From positions 1 to 7,400 of the forward strand of contig WFUK01000164.1 of the NCBI GenBank assembly GCA_015485015.1: a stretch of DNA of 7,400 nt, read 5' to 3'. Origin of the DNA: Paracoccaceae bacterium (GTDB lineage: Bacteria; Pseudomonadota; Alphaproteobacteria; Rhodobacterales; Rhodobacteraceae). Each line of letters opens with the position of its first letter. Within the stretch, counting starts at the first letter, position 1. A program made the position numbers and the translations under genes. Shown in pieces: positions 1-5,394 of this stretch. Under the pieces are notes generated by a model. The model saw only the letters and a program-made list of their open reading frames with translations. It was not told where the DNA came from and did not search any database.

Positions 1-1305
1 GCGCTCGATCTCGCGGGCCAGCACGATTTTTTGCTGGTTGCCGCCGGAGAAATGACTGGCCACAAGCTGCGGAATAGGGGGGCGGATATCAAAGCGCTCC
101 ATCTTTTCGCGCGCGTCCTGCATCATGTATTTTTGGTTGGCGAGGCCAAACCTGCCGCTATATTCCGGCTCGTTATGATAGCCAAAGGCGGTGTTTTCCC
201 ATGTCATAAATGGCATAACAAGGCCGCGCTGGTGGCGATCTTCGGGCACATGGCTAATGCCGCGATGCCGCCGCAATTGCGCATTGGCGTGCTTGGAAGT
301 GTCGATCGCTTCGCCATGCATCAAGACCTCGCCCGCCGTCGCGGCTCCGATGCCGGAAATCACTTCCAAAAGCTCGGATTGCCCGTTGCCCGCCACGCCG
401 GCAATGCCCAGAATCTCGCCGCGCTTTAGCTCGAAAGACACATTTTTCAGCCGCTTCACCCCGTGCATGTCTGTCACGCTCAGGCCCTTGACCTGCATCA
501 CCACCTCGCCCACCTGCGCCGGTGTTTTATTCACTTCGAGCAGCACCCGCCGCCCGACCATGGCCTCGGCCAGATCCTCGGGCGAGGTGCTTTCGGTCGC
601 GATGGTCTTGGTCATTTCGCCGCGCCGCATAACGGATACGGAATCGGTTACATCCATGATTTCCCGCAATTTATGCGTGATAATCACGATGGTTTTGCCT
701 TGTTCTTTCAGGTTGCGCAGGATGCGGAACAGGTGGTCGGCCTCGTCGGGCGTTAGCACGCCGGTCGGCTCGTCCAGAATTAAAATTTCAGCTTGGCGAT
801 AAAGCGCCTTCAGGATTTCCACCCGCTGCTGGAAGCCCACGGAGATATCCTCGATCAAGGCATCCGGGTCCACATCCAGCTCATATTCATCGGCCAGCCG
901 CTGTAGCTCCTTGCGCGCCTTTCGCAAGCTGGGGCCAAGCGTGGCACCATCTTCGGCCCCGAGAACCACATTTTCCAGCACGGTGAAATTATCGACCAGC
1001 ATAAAATGCTGATGCACCATGCCAATGCCCGCCGCGATGGCGTCATGGCTGTCATTGATCGTGGTTGGCACCCCGTTGATCTTTACCGAGCCGGAATCAG
1101 CTTTATAAAAACCATATAGAATTGACATCAGGGTGGATTTCCCCGCGCCGTTTTCGCCGACAATCCCGTGAATCGCGCCTTTGGCCACGGTCATGGAAAT
1201 GTCTTTATTGGCCTGCACCGGCCCGAAGGCCTTGGAAATACCGATTAATTCAATAGCAGGGGCGACTGCATCGAGCCGCCCCGCATTTACTGCCTCTGAA
1301 GACAT
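1..1305 (-). CDS. BMP-type (nucleoside/purine) ABC importer, double ATP-binding subunit; 3' end outside window
   Basis: This is the cytoplasmic ATPase of an importer that probably takes up nucleosides or related purines, energising transport of the ligand captured by the BMP protein encoded just upstream. 435 residues are visible; family members are about 500-530, so the C-terminus lies beyond the left edge. Domain 1 has a canonical Walker A (GENGAGKS, residues 50-57), a Q-loop glutamine (Q99), an atypical signature SVGFQQR (155-161) as is usual in this family, Walker B ILILDEP (174-180) and a switch histidine (H211). Domain 2 has a degenerate Walker A without lysine (GVAGNGQSEL, 303-312), as in RbsA/MglA/YufO-type fused ATPases, but a good signature FSGGNQQK (419-426). 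The ATG lies 2 bases after the BMP stop, so translation is probably coupled. The usual operon order predicts two permease genes further left. The family is secure; the substrate is inferred from the BMP partner. Confidence 0.95.
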   Translation of the reverse strand, partial: MSSEAVNAGRLDAVAPAIELIGISKAFGPVQANKDISMTVAKGAIHGIVGENGAGKSTLMSILYGFYKADSGSVKINGVPTTINDSHDAIAAGIGMVHQHFMLVDNFTVLENVVLGAEDGATLGPSLRKARKELQRLADEYELDVDPDALIEDISVGFQQRVEILKALYRQAEILILDEPTGVLTPDEADHLFRILRNLKEQGKTIVIITHKLREIMDVTDSVSVMRRGEMTKTIATESTSPEDLAEAMVGRRVLLEVNKTPAQVGEVVMQVKGLSVTDMHGVKRLKNVSFELKRGEILGIAGVAGNGQSELLEVISGIGAATAGEVLMHGEAIDTSKHANAQLRRHRGISHVPEDRHQRGLVMPFMTWENTAFGYHNEPEYSGRFGLANQKYMMQDAREKMERFDIRPPIPQLVASHFSGGNQQKIVLAREIER

Positions 1306-1307
1306 TT

Positions 1308-2312
1308 TTAGTTGATCTCTACGGGGCAGGAATTGTCTGTCCGATAGTCGTGAACCACGATGTCGCCAGCGATGATCGCGGCCTTAGCGGCTTCTACGGC
1401 GGCCTTCATTTCGTCGGTGATCAGGTCAGCATTGTTTTCGTCCAATGCCCAGCCTACGCCCTCTTCGGCCAAGCCCATTACCTGAATGCCGGCGGTGAAT
1501 TCGCCGTTATTCACGTCGTTGAAGGCGTCATATACAGCATTGTCTACGCGCTTCATCATCGAGGTCAGCATATTGCCGGGGTGCATGTAGTTCTGGTTGG
1601 CGTCAACGCCGATGCCCAGAATATCCGCATCCGTCGCGGCCTGAAGCACACCACGGCCCGTGCCGCCAGCCGCCGCAAACACAACGTCAGAACCGTTTTC
1701 GATTTGCGACATAGTGATCTCGCCACCCTTCACAGGGTTGTTCCATGCGGAACCGTCGGTGCCGGTCATGGCGCCAATCACGGTGATATCGTCACTCACA
1801 GATTTTGCACCCTGCGCATAGCCACACTGGAAGTTCTGGATCAAAGGAATGTCCATGCCGCCAACAAAGCTGATGGTGCCGGTTTTGGAAGCCATCGCCG
1901 CCAAAAGGCCAACGAGGTAGGAGCCTTCTTGCTCGGCAAATACCACGGAGCGCACGTTTGGCGCATCCACAACCATGTCGATGATCACAAAGCTGGTGTC
2001 AGGGAAATCAGGAGCAACGGTGGCCATGGCTGTGGCATTCGAGAAGCCCGCAACCACAACAGGGTTATTGCCGGCCTGGGCAAAGCGGCGAAGCGCTTGC
2101 TCGCGCTGGGCGTCGGATTGCAGTTCGAATTCACGATACTCGATGCCGGTTTCTTCGCGGAAACGCTCGGCACCGGTATAAGACATTTCGTTAAAGGATT
2201 TGTCAAATTTGCCGCCGAGATCAAAGATCACAGCCGGGTTGGCTTGTGCGCTGGCGAATGTGCCTGCACCGACGAGGGCCGTTGTGGCGATAAGGGTTTT
2301 AAGCAGTTTCAT
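1308..2312 (-). CDS. BMP family periplasmic substrate-binding protein of a nucleoside-type ABC importer
   Basis: 334 residues. Binds the ligand in the periplasm and delivers it to the permease; characterised BMP/PnrA/Med relatives bind purine nucleosides. A signal peptide is clear: KLLK, then a hydrophobic stretch (residues 6-20) and signal peptidase I sites ASA (20-22) or AQA (22-24). There is no lipobox cysteine, so it is a soluble periplasmic protein, unlike the lipoprotein versions of Gram-positives and spirochaetes. BMP landmarks are VIFDLGGKFDKSFNE (28-42), the region 150-170 with GGMDIPLIQNFQCGY, DGSAWNNP (186-193), DVVFAAAGGTGRG (209-221) and GIGVDANQNY (233-242). The start at 2312 is chosen because it has a strong Shine-Dalgarno and leads straight into the signal peptide; an in-frame ATG 27 codons upstream would bury the signal. 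First gene of the operon. Two cysteines (C163, C329) could form a disulfide. Exact ligand unknown. Confidence 0.95.
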   Translation of the reverse strand: MKLLKTLIATTALVGAGTFASAQANPAVIFDLGGKFDKSFNEMSYTGAERFREETGIEYREFELQSDAQREQALRRFAQAGNNPVVVAGFSNATAMATVAPDFPDTSFVIIDMVVDAPNVRSVVFAEQEGSYLVGLLAAMASKTGTISFVGGMDIPLIQNFQCGYAQGAKSVSDDITVIGAMTGTDGSAWNNPVKGGEITMSQIENGSDVVFAAAGGTGRGVLQAATDADILGIGVDANQNYMHPGNMLTSMMKRVDNAVYDAFNDVNNGEFTAGIQVMGLAEEGVGWALDENNADLITDEMKAAVEAAKAAIIAGDIVVHDYRTDNSCPVEIN

Positions 2313-2318
2313 GTATTT

Positions 2319-2323
2319 CTCCC
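2319..2323 (-). promoter_or_regulatory. Ribosome binding site of the BMP protein gene
   Basis: GGGAG on the minus strand, 6 bases before the ATG at 2312. It decides the start in favour of this ATG rather than the in-frame one at 2393. Confidence 0.8.
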
Positions 2324-2392
2324 ATACTACTAAAAATCGATCCAATTGGGCGAGCAGAATCCCGCAAATCAAGATCGAAGAAACGATAGACA

Positions 2393-2422
2393 AGTAAAGC
2401 GGCTAACGGGGGGGAGGGTCAA
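2393..2422 (-). promoter_or_regulatory. Candidate promoter of the BMP transporter operon
   Basis: On the minus strand a -35-like TTGACC (2422-2417) is followed, after 18 bases containing a run of seven C, by a -10-like TTTACT (2398-2393; 4 of 6 matches). Immediately upstream of the -35 is an A/T tract (AAAATATAAAAAAACCA) resembling an UP element. The -10 is poor and the leader would be about 75 bases, so this is a tentative assignment. Confidence 0.35.
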
Positions 2423-2485
2423 TGGTTTTTTTATATTTTGTCGCGGGTGTGGATCAACAACTTGCGGCAAGAGGCGGGATTTGGG

Positions 2486-2896
2486 CTAAATCAGGTATTT
2501 GAAGATCAGCGCCGCTTGGGCGGGGCCGTCTGGTGGTTTGAAATAGGCTTCGCGCTTGGCGATTTGGATGAATCCGGATTTTTTGTAAAGCGCAATGGCG
2601 GCTGGATTATGCTCGGCCACCTCCAGGAAAATTTCCTTTGCCCCCATAGTGGCGGCCTTGCAGAGGAATTCGCCAATCAGGCGATAACCGCATCCGGTTT
2701 GCCGGGCATCGGGATGCACCGCGATGGTCAGAATCTCAGCCTCGGGACCAGAGATTCGCCCCATGGCAAAGCCGTTTTGATGGCTGATCAGGAATACGCC
2801 CTTGGAGGCCAGCAGGCTTTCGAATTCATCCACCCGCCACGGGCGCGGGCTGGTAAAGCACAGGCCATGCAGATCGGCGAGGGCCTGTGCATGCAC
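2486..2896 (-). CDS. rimI: RimI-like ribosomal protein alanine N-acetyltransferase (GNAT)
   Basis: 136 residues, a single GNAT domain. RimI uses acetyl-CoA to acetylate the N-terminal alanine of ribosomal protein S18 in E. coli. The acetyl-CoA loop is RQTGCG (65-70). The block FLEVAEHNPAAIALYKKSGF (90-109) closely matches E. coli RimI; by spacing, E92 and Y104 correspond to its catalytic E103 and Y115. The gene begins with GTG, one base after the nfu stop (TAG-G-GTG), so it is probably translated by reinitiation; no separate Shine-Dalgarno is obvious. An ATG nearby (2892) is out of frame. In related bacteria, as I recall, tsaB often sits just before rimI; here nfu does. It could be a general GNAT with another substrate, but the catalytic block favours RimI. 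Confidence 0.82.
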   Translation of the reverse strand: MHAQALADLHGLCFTSPRPWRVDEFESLLASKGVFLISHQNGFAMGRISGPEAEILTIAVHPDARQTGCGYRLIGEFLCKAATMGAKEIFLEVAEHNPAAIALYKKSGFIQIAKREAYFKPPDGPAQAALIFKYLI

Positions 2897-2897
2897 C

Positions 2898-3458
2898 CTA
2901 AACGGCCACGGCGCGCACTTCGACCACTTCGGGGATGAAGTGTTTCAGCAGGTTTTCAATGCCGCTTTTCAGGGTCATGGTCGAGGAAGGACAACCCGCA
3001 CAAGCGCCCTGCATATGCAGATATACAATGCCGCGATCAAAGCCGTGGAAGGTGATATCGCCGCCATCTTGCGCCACAGCAGGGCGCACGCGGGTATCGA
3101 GCAGTTCCTTGATTTGCTTGACGAGGCCTGAATCCGGTCCGTCATGCTCGGCATGGCCCACGGTGCCGCTTTCATCATCCATCACCGAATCGCCGGATTG
3201 GTAATGCTCCATGATTGCGCCCAGAATTGCGGGTTTGATATAGGCCCAATCCTGCGCTTCTGATTTGGTGACGGTCACAAAATCCGGCCCGAAAAACACA
3301 CCGCTAACGCCTTCAACCCCAAATAGCCGCTTGGCCAAGGGAGAGCTGTTGGCGGCCTCGGCATTGGGGAAATCGGCAGTGCCCATTTGCAACACAGCCT
3401 GCCCCGGCAGAAATTTCAGCGTGGCAGGGTTGGGGGTGGATTCGGTCTGGATAAACAT
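2898..3458 (-). CDS. Nfu-type iron-sulfur cluster carrier (Nfu_N + NifU C-terminal domain)
   Basis: 186 residues, full length for the alphaproteobacterial/mitochondrial NFU1 type. It carries Fe-S clusters, usually [4Fe-4S], from the assembly machinery to target enzymes in the cytoplasm. The N-terminal Nfu_N domain begins with MFIQTESTPNPATLKFLPG and runs to about residue 88; an acidic linker (94-108) leads to the NifU domain (about 112-180) with the cluster-binding CxxC, C153-A-G-C156, in GACAGCPSS. Nfu proteins bind a cluster between two subunits through this motif. The start at 3458 fits the family and has GAGG 8 bases upstream; the ATG 9 codons earlier gives a non-family extension. First gene of a probable nfu-rimI transcript, with its own promoter and an IscR-like site, suggesting iron or Fe-S responsive control. 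Confidence 0.95.
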   Translation of the reverse strand: MFIQTESTPNPATLKFLPGQAVLQMGTADFPNAEAANSSPLAKRLFGVEGVSGVFFGPDFVTVTKSEAQDWAYIKPAILGAIMEHYQSGDSVMDDESGTVGHAEHDGPDSGLVKQIKELLDTRVRPAVAQDGGDITFHGFDRGIVYLHMQGACAGCPSSTMTLKSGIENLLKHFIPEVVEVRAVAV

Positions 3459-3482
3459 TTGATGCGCCTCGTTTGGTTTCCG

Positions 3483-3513
3483 CATATATGATAGGCCTGA
3501 GCAAAAAAGTCAA
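3483..3513 (-). promoter_or_regulatory. Promoter of nfu-rimI
   Basis: On the minus strand, -35 TTGACT (3513-3508; 5 of 6 matches). The -10 lies in CATATATG, read either as CATATA (3490-3485) with 17-base spacing or TATATG (3488-3483) with 19-base spacing. Either choice puts transcription start about 20 bases before the nfu ATG, a normal short leader. Confidence 0.55.
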
Positions 3514-3517
3514 GTAA
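3493..3517 (-). promoter_or_regulatory. IscR type 1-like operator (possible Iron-Rhodo-box) over the nfu promoter
   Basis: On the minus strand, TTACTTGACT then TTTTTGCTCA then GGCCT. Compared with the E. coli IscR type 1 consensus as I remember it (ATASYYGACT-RWWWYAGTCR-RSTAT), I count 19 of 25 positions in agreement, including the whole left half-site except its first base. The site covers the -35 and most of the spacer of the nfu promoter, a repressor position. The E. coli nfuA gene is in the IscR regulon, so the context fits. The right half is weaker. Confidence 0.5.
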
Positions 3518-3579
3518 TCGAAGGCGCGGCAAATCGGCTGCTGGCGGGCATTGGAGATCGTCATTGGGCGAATATAATA

Positions 3580-3604
3580 CCCCCGCGCCATGCGAGGTGG
3601 GGGG
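3580..3604 (-). terminator. Possible weak terminator after the universal stress protein gene
   Basis: Just past the usp stop, the minus strand has a C run and a G run flanking a CGC/GCG inner stem around ATG, with a mismatched middle, followed by TATTATATT instead of a clean T run. It could slow or end transcription before the separate nfu promoter. Weak assignment. Confidence 0.3.
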
Positions 3605-3619
3605 CAGATCAAGCGCCAT

Positions 3620-4078
3620 TTAGGAAACCGCGATAATCGCTTCTTTGGTCATGCTGCCGGGCACAATGGTGATCGGCACCGGCATATCGCCACCGGTGCG
3701 GGCCACAAGCTGGCTAACCAGCGGACCAGGGCCAGAGCCAGAGGAGCCTGCGCCCAAAATCAGGATCGCCACGTCTTTGTCTTCTTTTAGCTGCTCCAGC
3801 ACCTGCTCGGCTTTTTCGCCCTCGCGGATCACCAGTTCAGGCTCGACGCCTTCTTTGTCGATCATCCATTTGGAGAACACTTTGAAATGTTCCTCGATCC
3901 GCTCACGGGCTTCGGCGCGCATGGTTTCGCCAACTCCGATCCAGTGCTGGAATTCTTCGGGTGCGATAATGCCGAGGATTTCGACACCGGTGCCGGTTTT
4001 TTTGGCGCGAATGGCGGCAAAACGCAGCGCATTCAGGAATTCGGGGCTGTCATCCATGACCACAAGGAATTTACGCAT
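3620..4078 (-). CDS. Universal stress protein (UspA family)
   Basis: 152 residues, single Usp domain of normal length, cytoplasmic. The family binds ATP or acts as a stress-survival factor; its exact role here cannot be read from sequence. It opens with the typical beta strand and acidic loop RKFLVVMDDSPE (2-13) and has a C-terminal glycine-rich nucleotide loop, LGAGSSGSGPGPLVSQL (108-124), followed by the final strand PITIVPG (135-141). The glycine spacing differs from the canonical G-x2-G-x9-G(S/T), so ATP binding is probable but not assured. The start at 4078 has GGAG 6 bases upstream and matches the family; an in-frame ATG 10 codons earlier adds an unlikely extension. It lies 76 bases behind the rhodanese gene on the same strand and may share its transcript. 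Confidence 0.92.
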   Translation of the reverse strand: MRKFLVVMDDSPEFLNALRFAAIRAKKTGTGVEILGIIAPEEFQHWIGVGETMRAEARERIEEHFKVFSKWMIDKEGVEPELVIREGEKAEQVLEQLKEDKDVAILILGAGSSGSGPGPLVSQLVARTGGDMPVPITIVPGSMTKEAIIAVS

Positions 4079-4084
4079 CGATTG

Positions 4085-4088
4085 CTCC
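4085..4088 (-). promoter_or_regulatory. Ribosome binding site of the universal stress protein gene
   Basis: GGAG on the minus strand, 6 bases before the ATG at 4078. It supports this start over the in-frame ATG at 4108. Confidence 0.65.
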
Positions 4089-4101
4089 ACATTGTTGATA
4101 T

Positions 4102-4142
4102 GCCCCATATTCGCCCAAGATCACCTCGGGCGCAATGGGGGC
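4102..4142 (-). other. Nested stem-loop between the rhodanese and universal stress protein genes
   Basis: On the minus strand an inner stem GCCCGAG / CTTGGGC (one G-U pair, 5-base loop, 4131-4113) is enclosed by outer arms GCCCC ... GGGGC with CAT/ATG next to them. No T run follows, so it is not a standard intrinsic terminator. It may stabilise or partly separate the two messages. Confidence 0.4.
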
Positions 4143-4154
4143 GTTGTGTCGCGG

Positions 4155-4613
4155 TTAGGGTTGAGCTGTGGTAATGGCCGAATTCACCGGCGCATCGGCC
4201 GTGCGCACCGGCAAGCCACGCGCAAACCAGCCCGGCCCAACACCCGAGCCTGCCACGCCTTCAACCACGTCGATTACATTGGTCAGCCCCGCTTCGTATA
4301 GCTGCGCGGTTGCATTGCCGGAACGACTGCCGGTGCGGCAGATCAAGGCAAGTGGGGTATCGGGGTTCTGGGCGCGAATGGCGAGCAGGGTTTGAATGAA
4401 ATCAGGGGCATACAGGTTGTTTTGCAGCGCTACATCGGGCAGGCCGGTTTCGGCCCATTCTTCGGGGGTGCGGATGTCAATCAGCACGATCTCTCCGGCA
4501 AGCGCCTTGGCATAGGCTTCATCGGGGGTCATTTGCTGCACTTGAGCATTGGCGCCGGTGGCGAGGACAAAGACAAAAGCAAAAAGCGAGGCGATTTTGG
4601 TAAGGATAGGCAT
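4155..4613 (-). CDS. Exported single-domain rhodanese (sulfurtransferase-like)
   Basis: 152 residues. Residues 1-23 form a signal peptide (MPILTKIASL, hydrophobic core, ANA|Q cleavage after residue 23), so the mature protein is periplasmic. The rest is one rhodanese domain: an N-terminal IDIRTPEEW block (44-52) and an active-site loop C92-R-T-G-S-R97 with the persulfide-forming cysteine present, followed by the helix GNATAQLYEAGL (99-110). Rhodaneses move sulfane sulfur; the periplasmic substrate cannot be deduced. The start at 4613 is set by AGGAG 6 bases upstream and the signal peptide; the in-frame ATG 19 codons earlier (4670) would bury the signal. It stands 76 bases before the universal stress protein gene and is divergent from the GNAT gene. 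The family and export are clear; the physiological role is open. Confidence 0.92.
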   Translation of the reverse strand: MPILTKIASLFAFVFVLATGANAQVQQMTPDEAYAKALAGEIVLIDIRTPEEWAETGLPDVALQNNLYAPDFIQTLLAIRAQNPDTPLALICRTGSRSGNATAQLYEAGLTNVIDVVEGVAGSGVGPGWFARGLPVRTADAPVNSAITTAQP

Positions 4614-4619
4614 AGGGAA

Positions 4620-4624
4620 CTCCT
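4620..4624 (-). promoter_or_regulatory. Ribosome binding site of the rhodanese gene
   Basis: AGGAG on the minus strand, 6 bases before the ATG at 4613. Near-consensus, and decides the start. Confidence 0.8.
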
Positions 4625-4642
4625 GTAAAATTGTATTCGTTA

Positions 4643-4672
4643 GATTGCATATATATAGACTTATGCCCAATC
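4643..4672. promoter_or_regulatory. Imperfect dyad upstream of the rhodanese gene, possible operator
   Basis: Plus strand GATTG-CATA ... TATG-CC-CAATC: two arms of 9 matching bases, one with a 2-base insertion, around an AT-rich centre. It lies about 30 bases ahead of the rhodanese start, where its promoter should be; the centre has a TATATA string but I see no good -35. Operator function is inference from position only. Confidence 0.3.
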
Positions 4673-4767
4673 ACGAGTGCGTCAGAATGTCGGGGCGGTA
4701 AAATCCGGGAAAAATTTTTCGCTTAATTATCCGTAAGCAGCAGATATTAAAGTAAAATACGGCCTAT

Positions 4768-4803
4768 AACATCATTTACTAAACTGGTTTAGTAAATGAT
4801 GTT
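4768..4803. repeat. Perfect palindrome, 17-base arms, in the rhodanese/GNAT divergent region
   Basis: Arms AACATCATTTACTAAAC (4768-4784) and its exact reverse complement (4787-4803) are separated only by TG. It is AT-rich. No gene ends nearby (both neighbours are transcribed away from it), so a terminator role is unlikely. A TATAAC -10-like string (4765-4770) overlaps its left edge, though without a recognisable -35. The core ACTAAAC-TG-GTTTAGT has the look of a dimeric (for example TetR-type) operator. The symmetry is directly visible; the function is inference. Confidence 0.85.
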
Positions 4804-4818
4804 TTCGTAGAGGTAAAA

Positions 4819-4884
4819 TTGCCCTGCGGGTTTGAAAACCAGCGCTGGGCATGCGCGCCGGAATATGGTTTTCTAATCTTATGA
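4819..4884 (+). other. Possible 21-codon leader ORF overlapping the GNAT start
   Basis: A TTG codon is preceded at 5 bases by AGAGG (4809-4813), the only good Shine-Dalgarno in this leader. It opens 21 codons (beginning LPCGFENQRW) ending in TGA at 4882-4884, which overlaps the GNAT ATG as ATGA. The GNAT start itself lacks a Shine-Dalgarno, so translational coupling is possible. Short and TTG-started, so it may be chance. Confidence 0.25.
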
Positions 4885-4890
4885 TTAGAA
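4871..4890 (+). other. Stem-loop containing the GNAT start codon
   Basis: TTCTAATC and GATTAGAA pair around the loop TTAT; the A and T of the GNAT ATG are in the loop and its G is in the stem. An alternative longer pairing, GGTTTTC (4867-4873) with GAAAACC (4893-4899), encloses the same start. In mRNA this could hide the start codon; as DNA it could be a small operator. Confidence 0.4.
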
Positions 4891-5366
4891 TCGAAAACCT
4901 GAGCGAGGCTCGCTGGCCGGAGGTTTGGTTGATCTTGCAGCCGATATTTCGAGCCGGAGAGACCTACCCGCAAGCGATGAACACGACCGAGGCCGAGGCG
5001 CGGGACTATTGGATGAACCCGCCCTTGCAAAGCTATGTCGCCGTAAAAGACGGGGCGGTGCTGGGGGTGTTTTACCTCAAGCCCAACCAGCCGGGCCTTG
5101 GGGCGCATGTGTGCAATGCGGGCTATGCGGTATCGCCCGAGGCGCGCGGGCAGGGCGTGGGCGGCTTGATGTGCGAGTGGTCACAAAAAGAGGCTCTGCG
5201 GCTGGGCTATCTGGCGATGCAGTATAATCTGGTCGTCAGCACTAACGAGGTCGCCGTGGCCCTGTGGCAGCGGCACGGGTTTGCGATTGTCGGACGGCTG
5301 ACAAAGGCCTTTCGACACAAGCGGCTGGGGCTGGTGGATGCCTTTGTGATGTATAAGGAATTGTAG
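4881..5366 (+). CDS. GNAT family N-acetyltransferase, substrate unknown
   Basis: 161 residues, a single GNAT domain. It should transfer an acetyl group from acetyl-CoA to an unidentified small molecule or protein in the cytoplasm. The acetyl-CoA motif is RGQGVG (89-94), preceded by the beta-4 strand NAGYAVSPEA (79-88) and followed by LMCEWSQKEALRLGY. The block MQYNLVVSTNEVAVALWQRHGF (113-134) is the usual late GNAT strand-helix, and VDAFVMYKEL closes the fold. The opening IRIENLSEARWPEVW fits a common proteobacterial GNAT group. An upstream in-frame ATG at 4851 would add 10 residues; neither has a good Shine-Dalgarno, and 4881 fits the family better. It is the only plus-strand gene in a minus-strand block and converges with trpS, which suggests insertion into an older gene order. 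Confidence 0.88.
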   Translation: MIRIENLSEARWPEVWLILQPIFRAGETYPQAMNTTEAEARDYWMNPPLQSYVAVKDGAVLGVFYLKPNQPGLGAHVCNAGYAVSPEARGQGVGGLMCEWSQKEALRLGYLAMQYNLVVSTNEVAVALWQRHGFAIVGRLTKAFRHKRLGLVDAFVMYKEL

Positions 5367-5388
5367 GGTGCGTGGTCCCCCACGCACC
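5367..5388. terminator. GC-rich hairpin between convergent GNAT and trpS genes
   Basis: GGTGCGTGG and CCACGCACC form a perfect 9-base stem with loop TCCC, starting right after the GNAT TAG and ending 6 bases before the trpS stop. On the plus strand only TTT follows and on the minus strand no T run, so it is a weak bidirectional terminator at best. The GGTGCGTG...CACGCACC form also resembles dispersed intergenic hairpins seen after stop codons in many proteobacteria. Confidence 0.6.
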
Positions 5389-5394
5389 TTTGGC

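Noticed and set aside
191..802. Plus-strand open frame of 203 codons
   Set aside because: Antisense to the ABC ATPase, which has intact Walker and signature motifs. The composition (rich in S, R, P) is typical of a shadow frame.
1350..2333. Long plus-strand open frame of 327 codons
   Set aside because: It is antisense to the BMP gene, whose protein has a signal peptide and clear family motifs. The antisense translation shows no recognisable domain and no suitable ribosome binding site.
2461..2471. CTTGCGGCAAG dyad after rimI as a terminator
   Set aside because: Four-base stem without a T run on the minus strand; too weak.
2438..2938. Plus-strand open frame of 166 codons
   Set aside because: Shadow of rimI and the nfu 3' end; no family features.
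4709..4720. GAAAAATTTTTC palindrome
   Set aside because: Only 12 bases of A/T tract, plausible by chance in AT-rich intergenic DNA; no further support.
4779..5108. Minus-strand open frame of 109 codons
   Set aside because: Antisense to the GNAT gene and crossing the palindrome; no recognisable motif.
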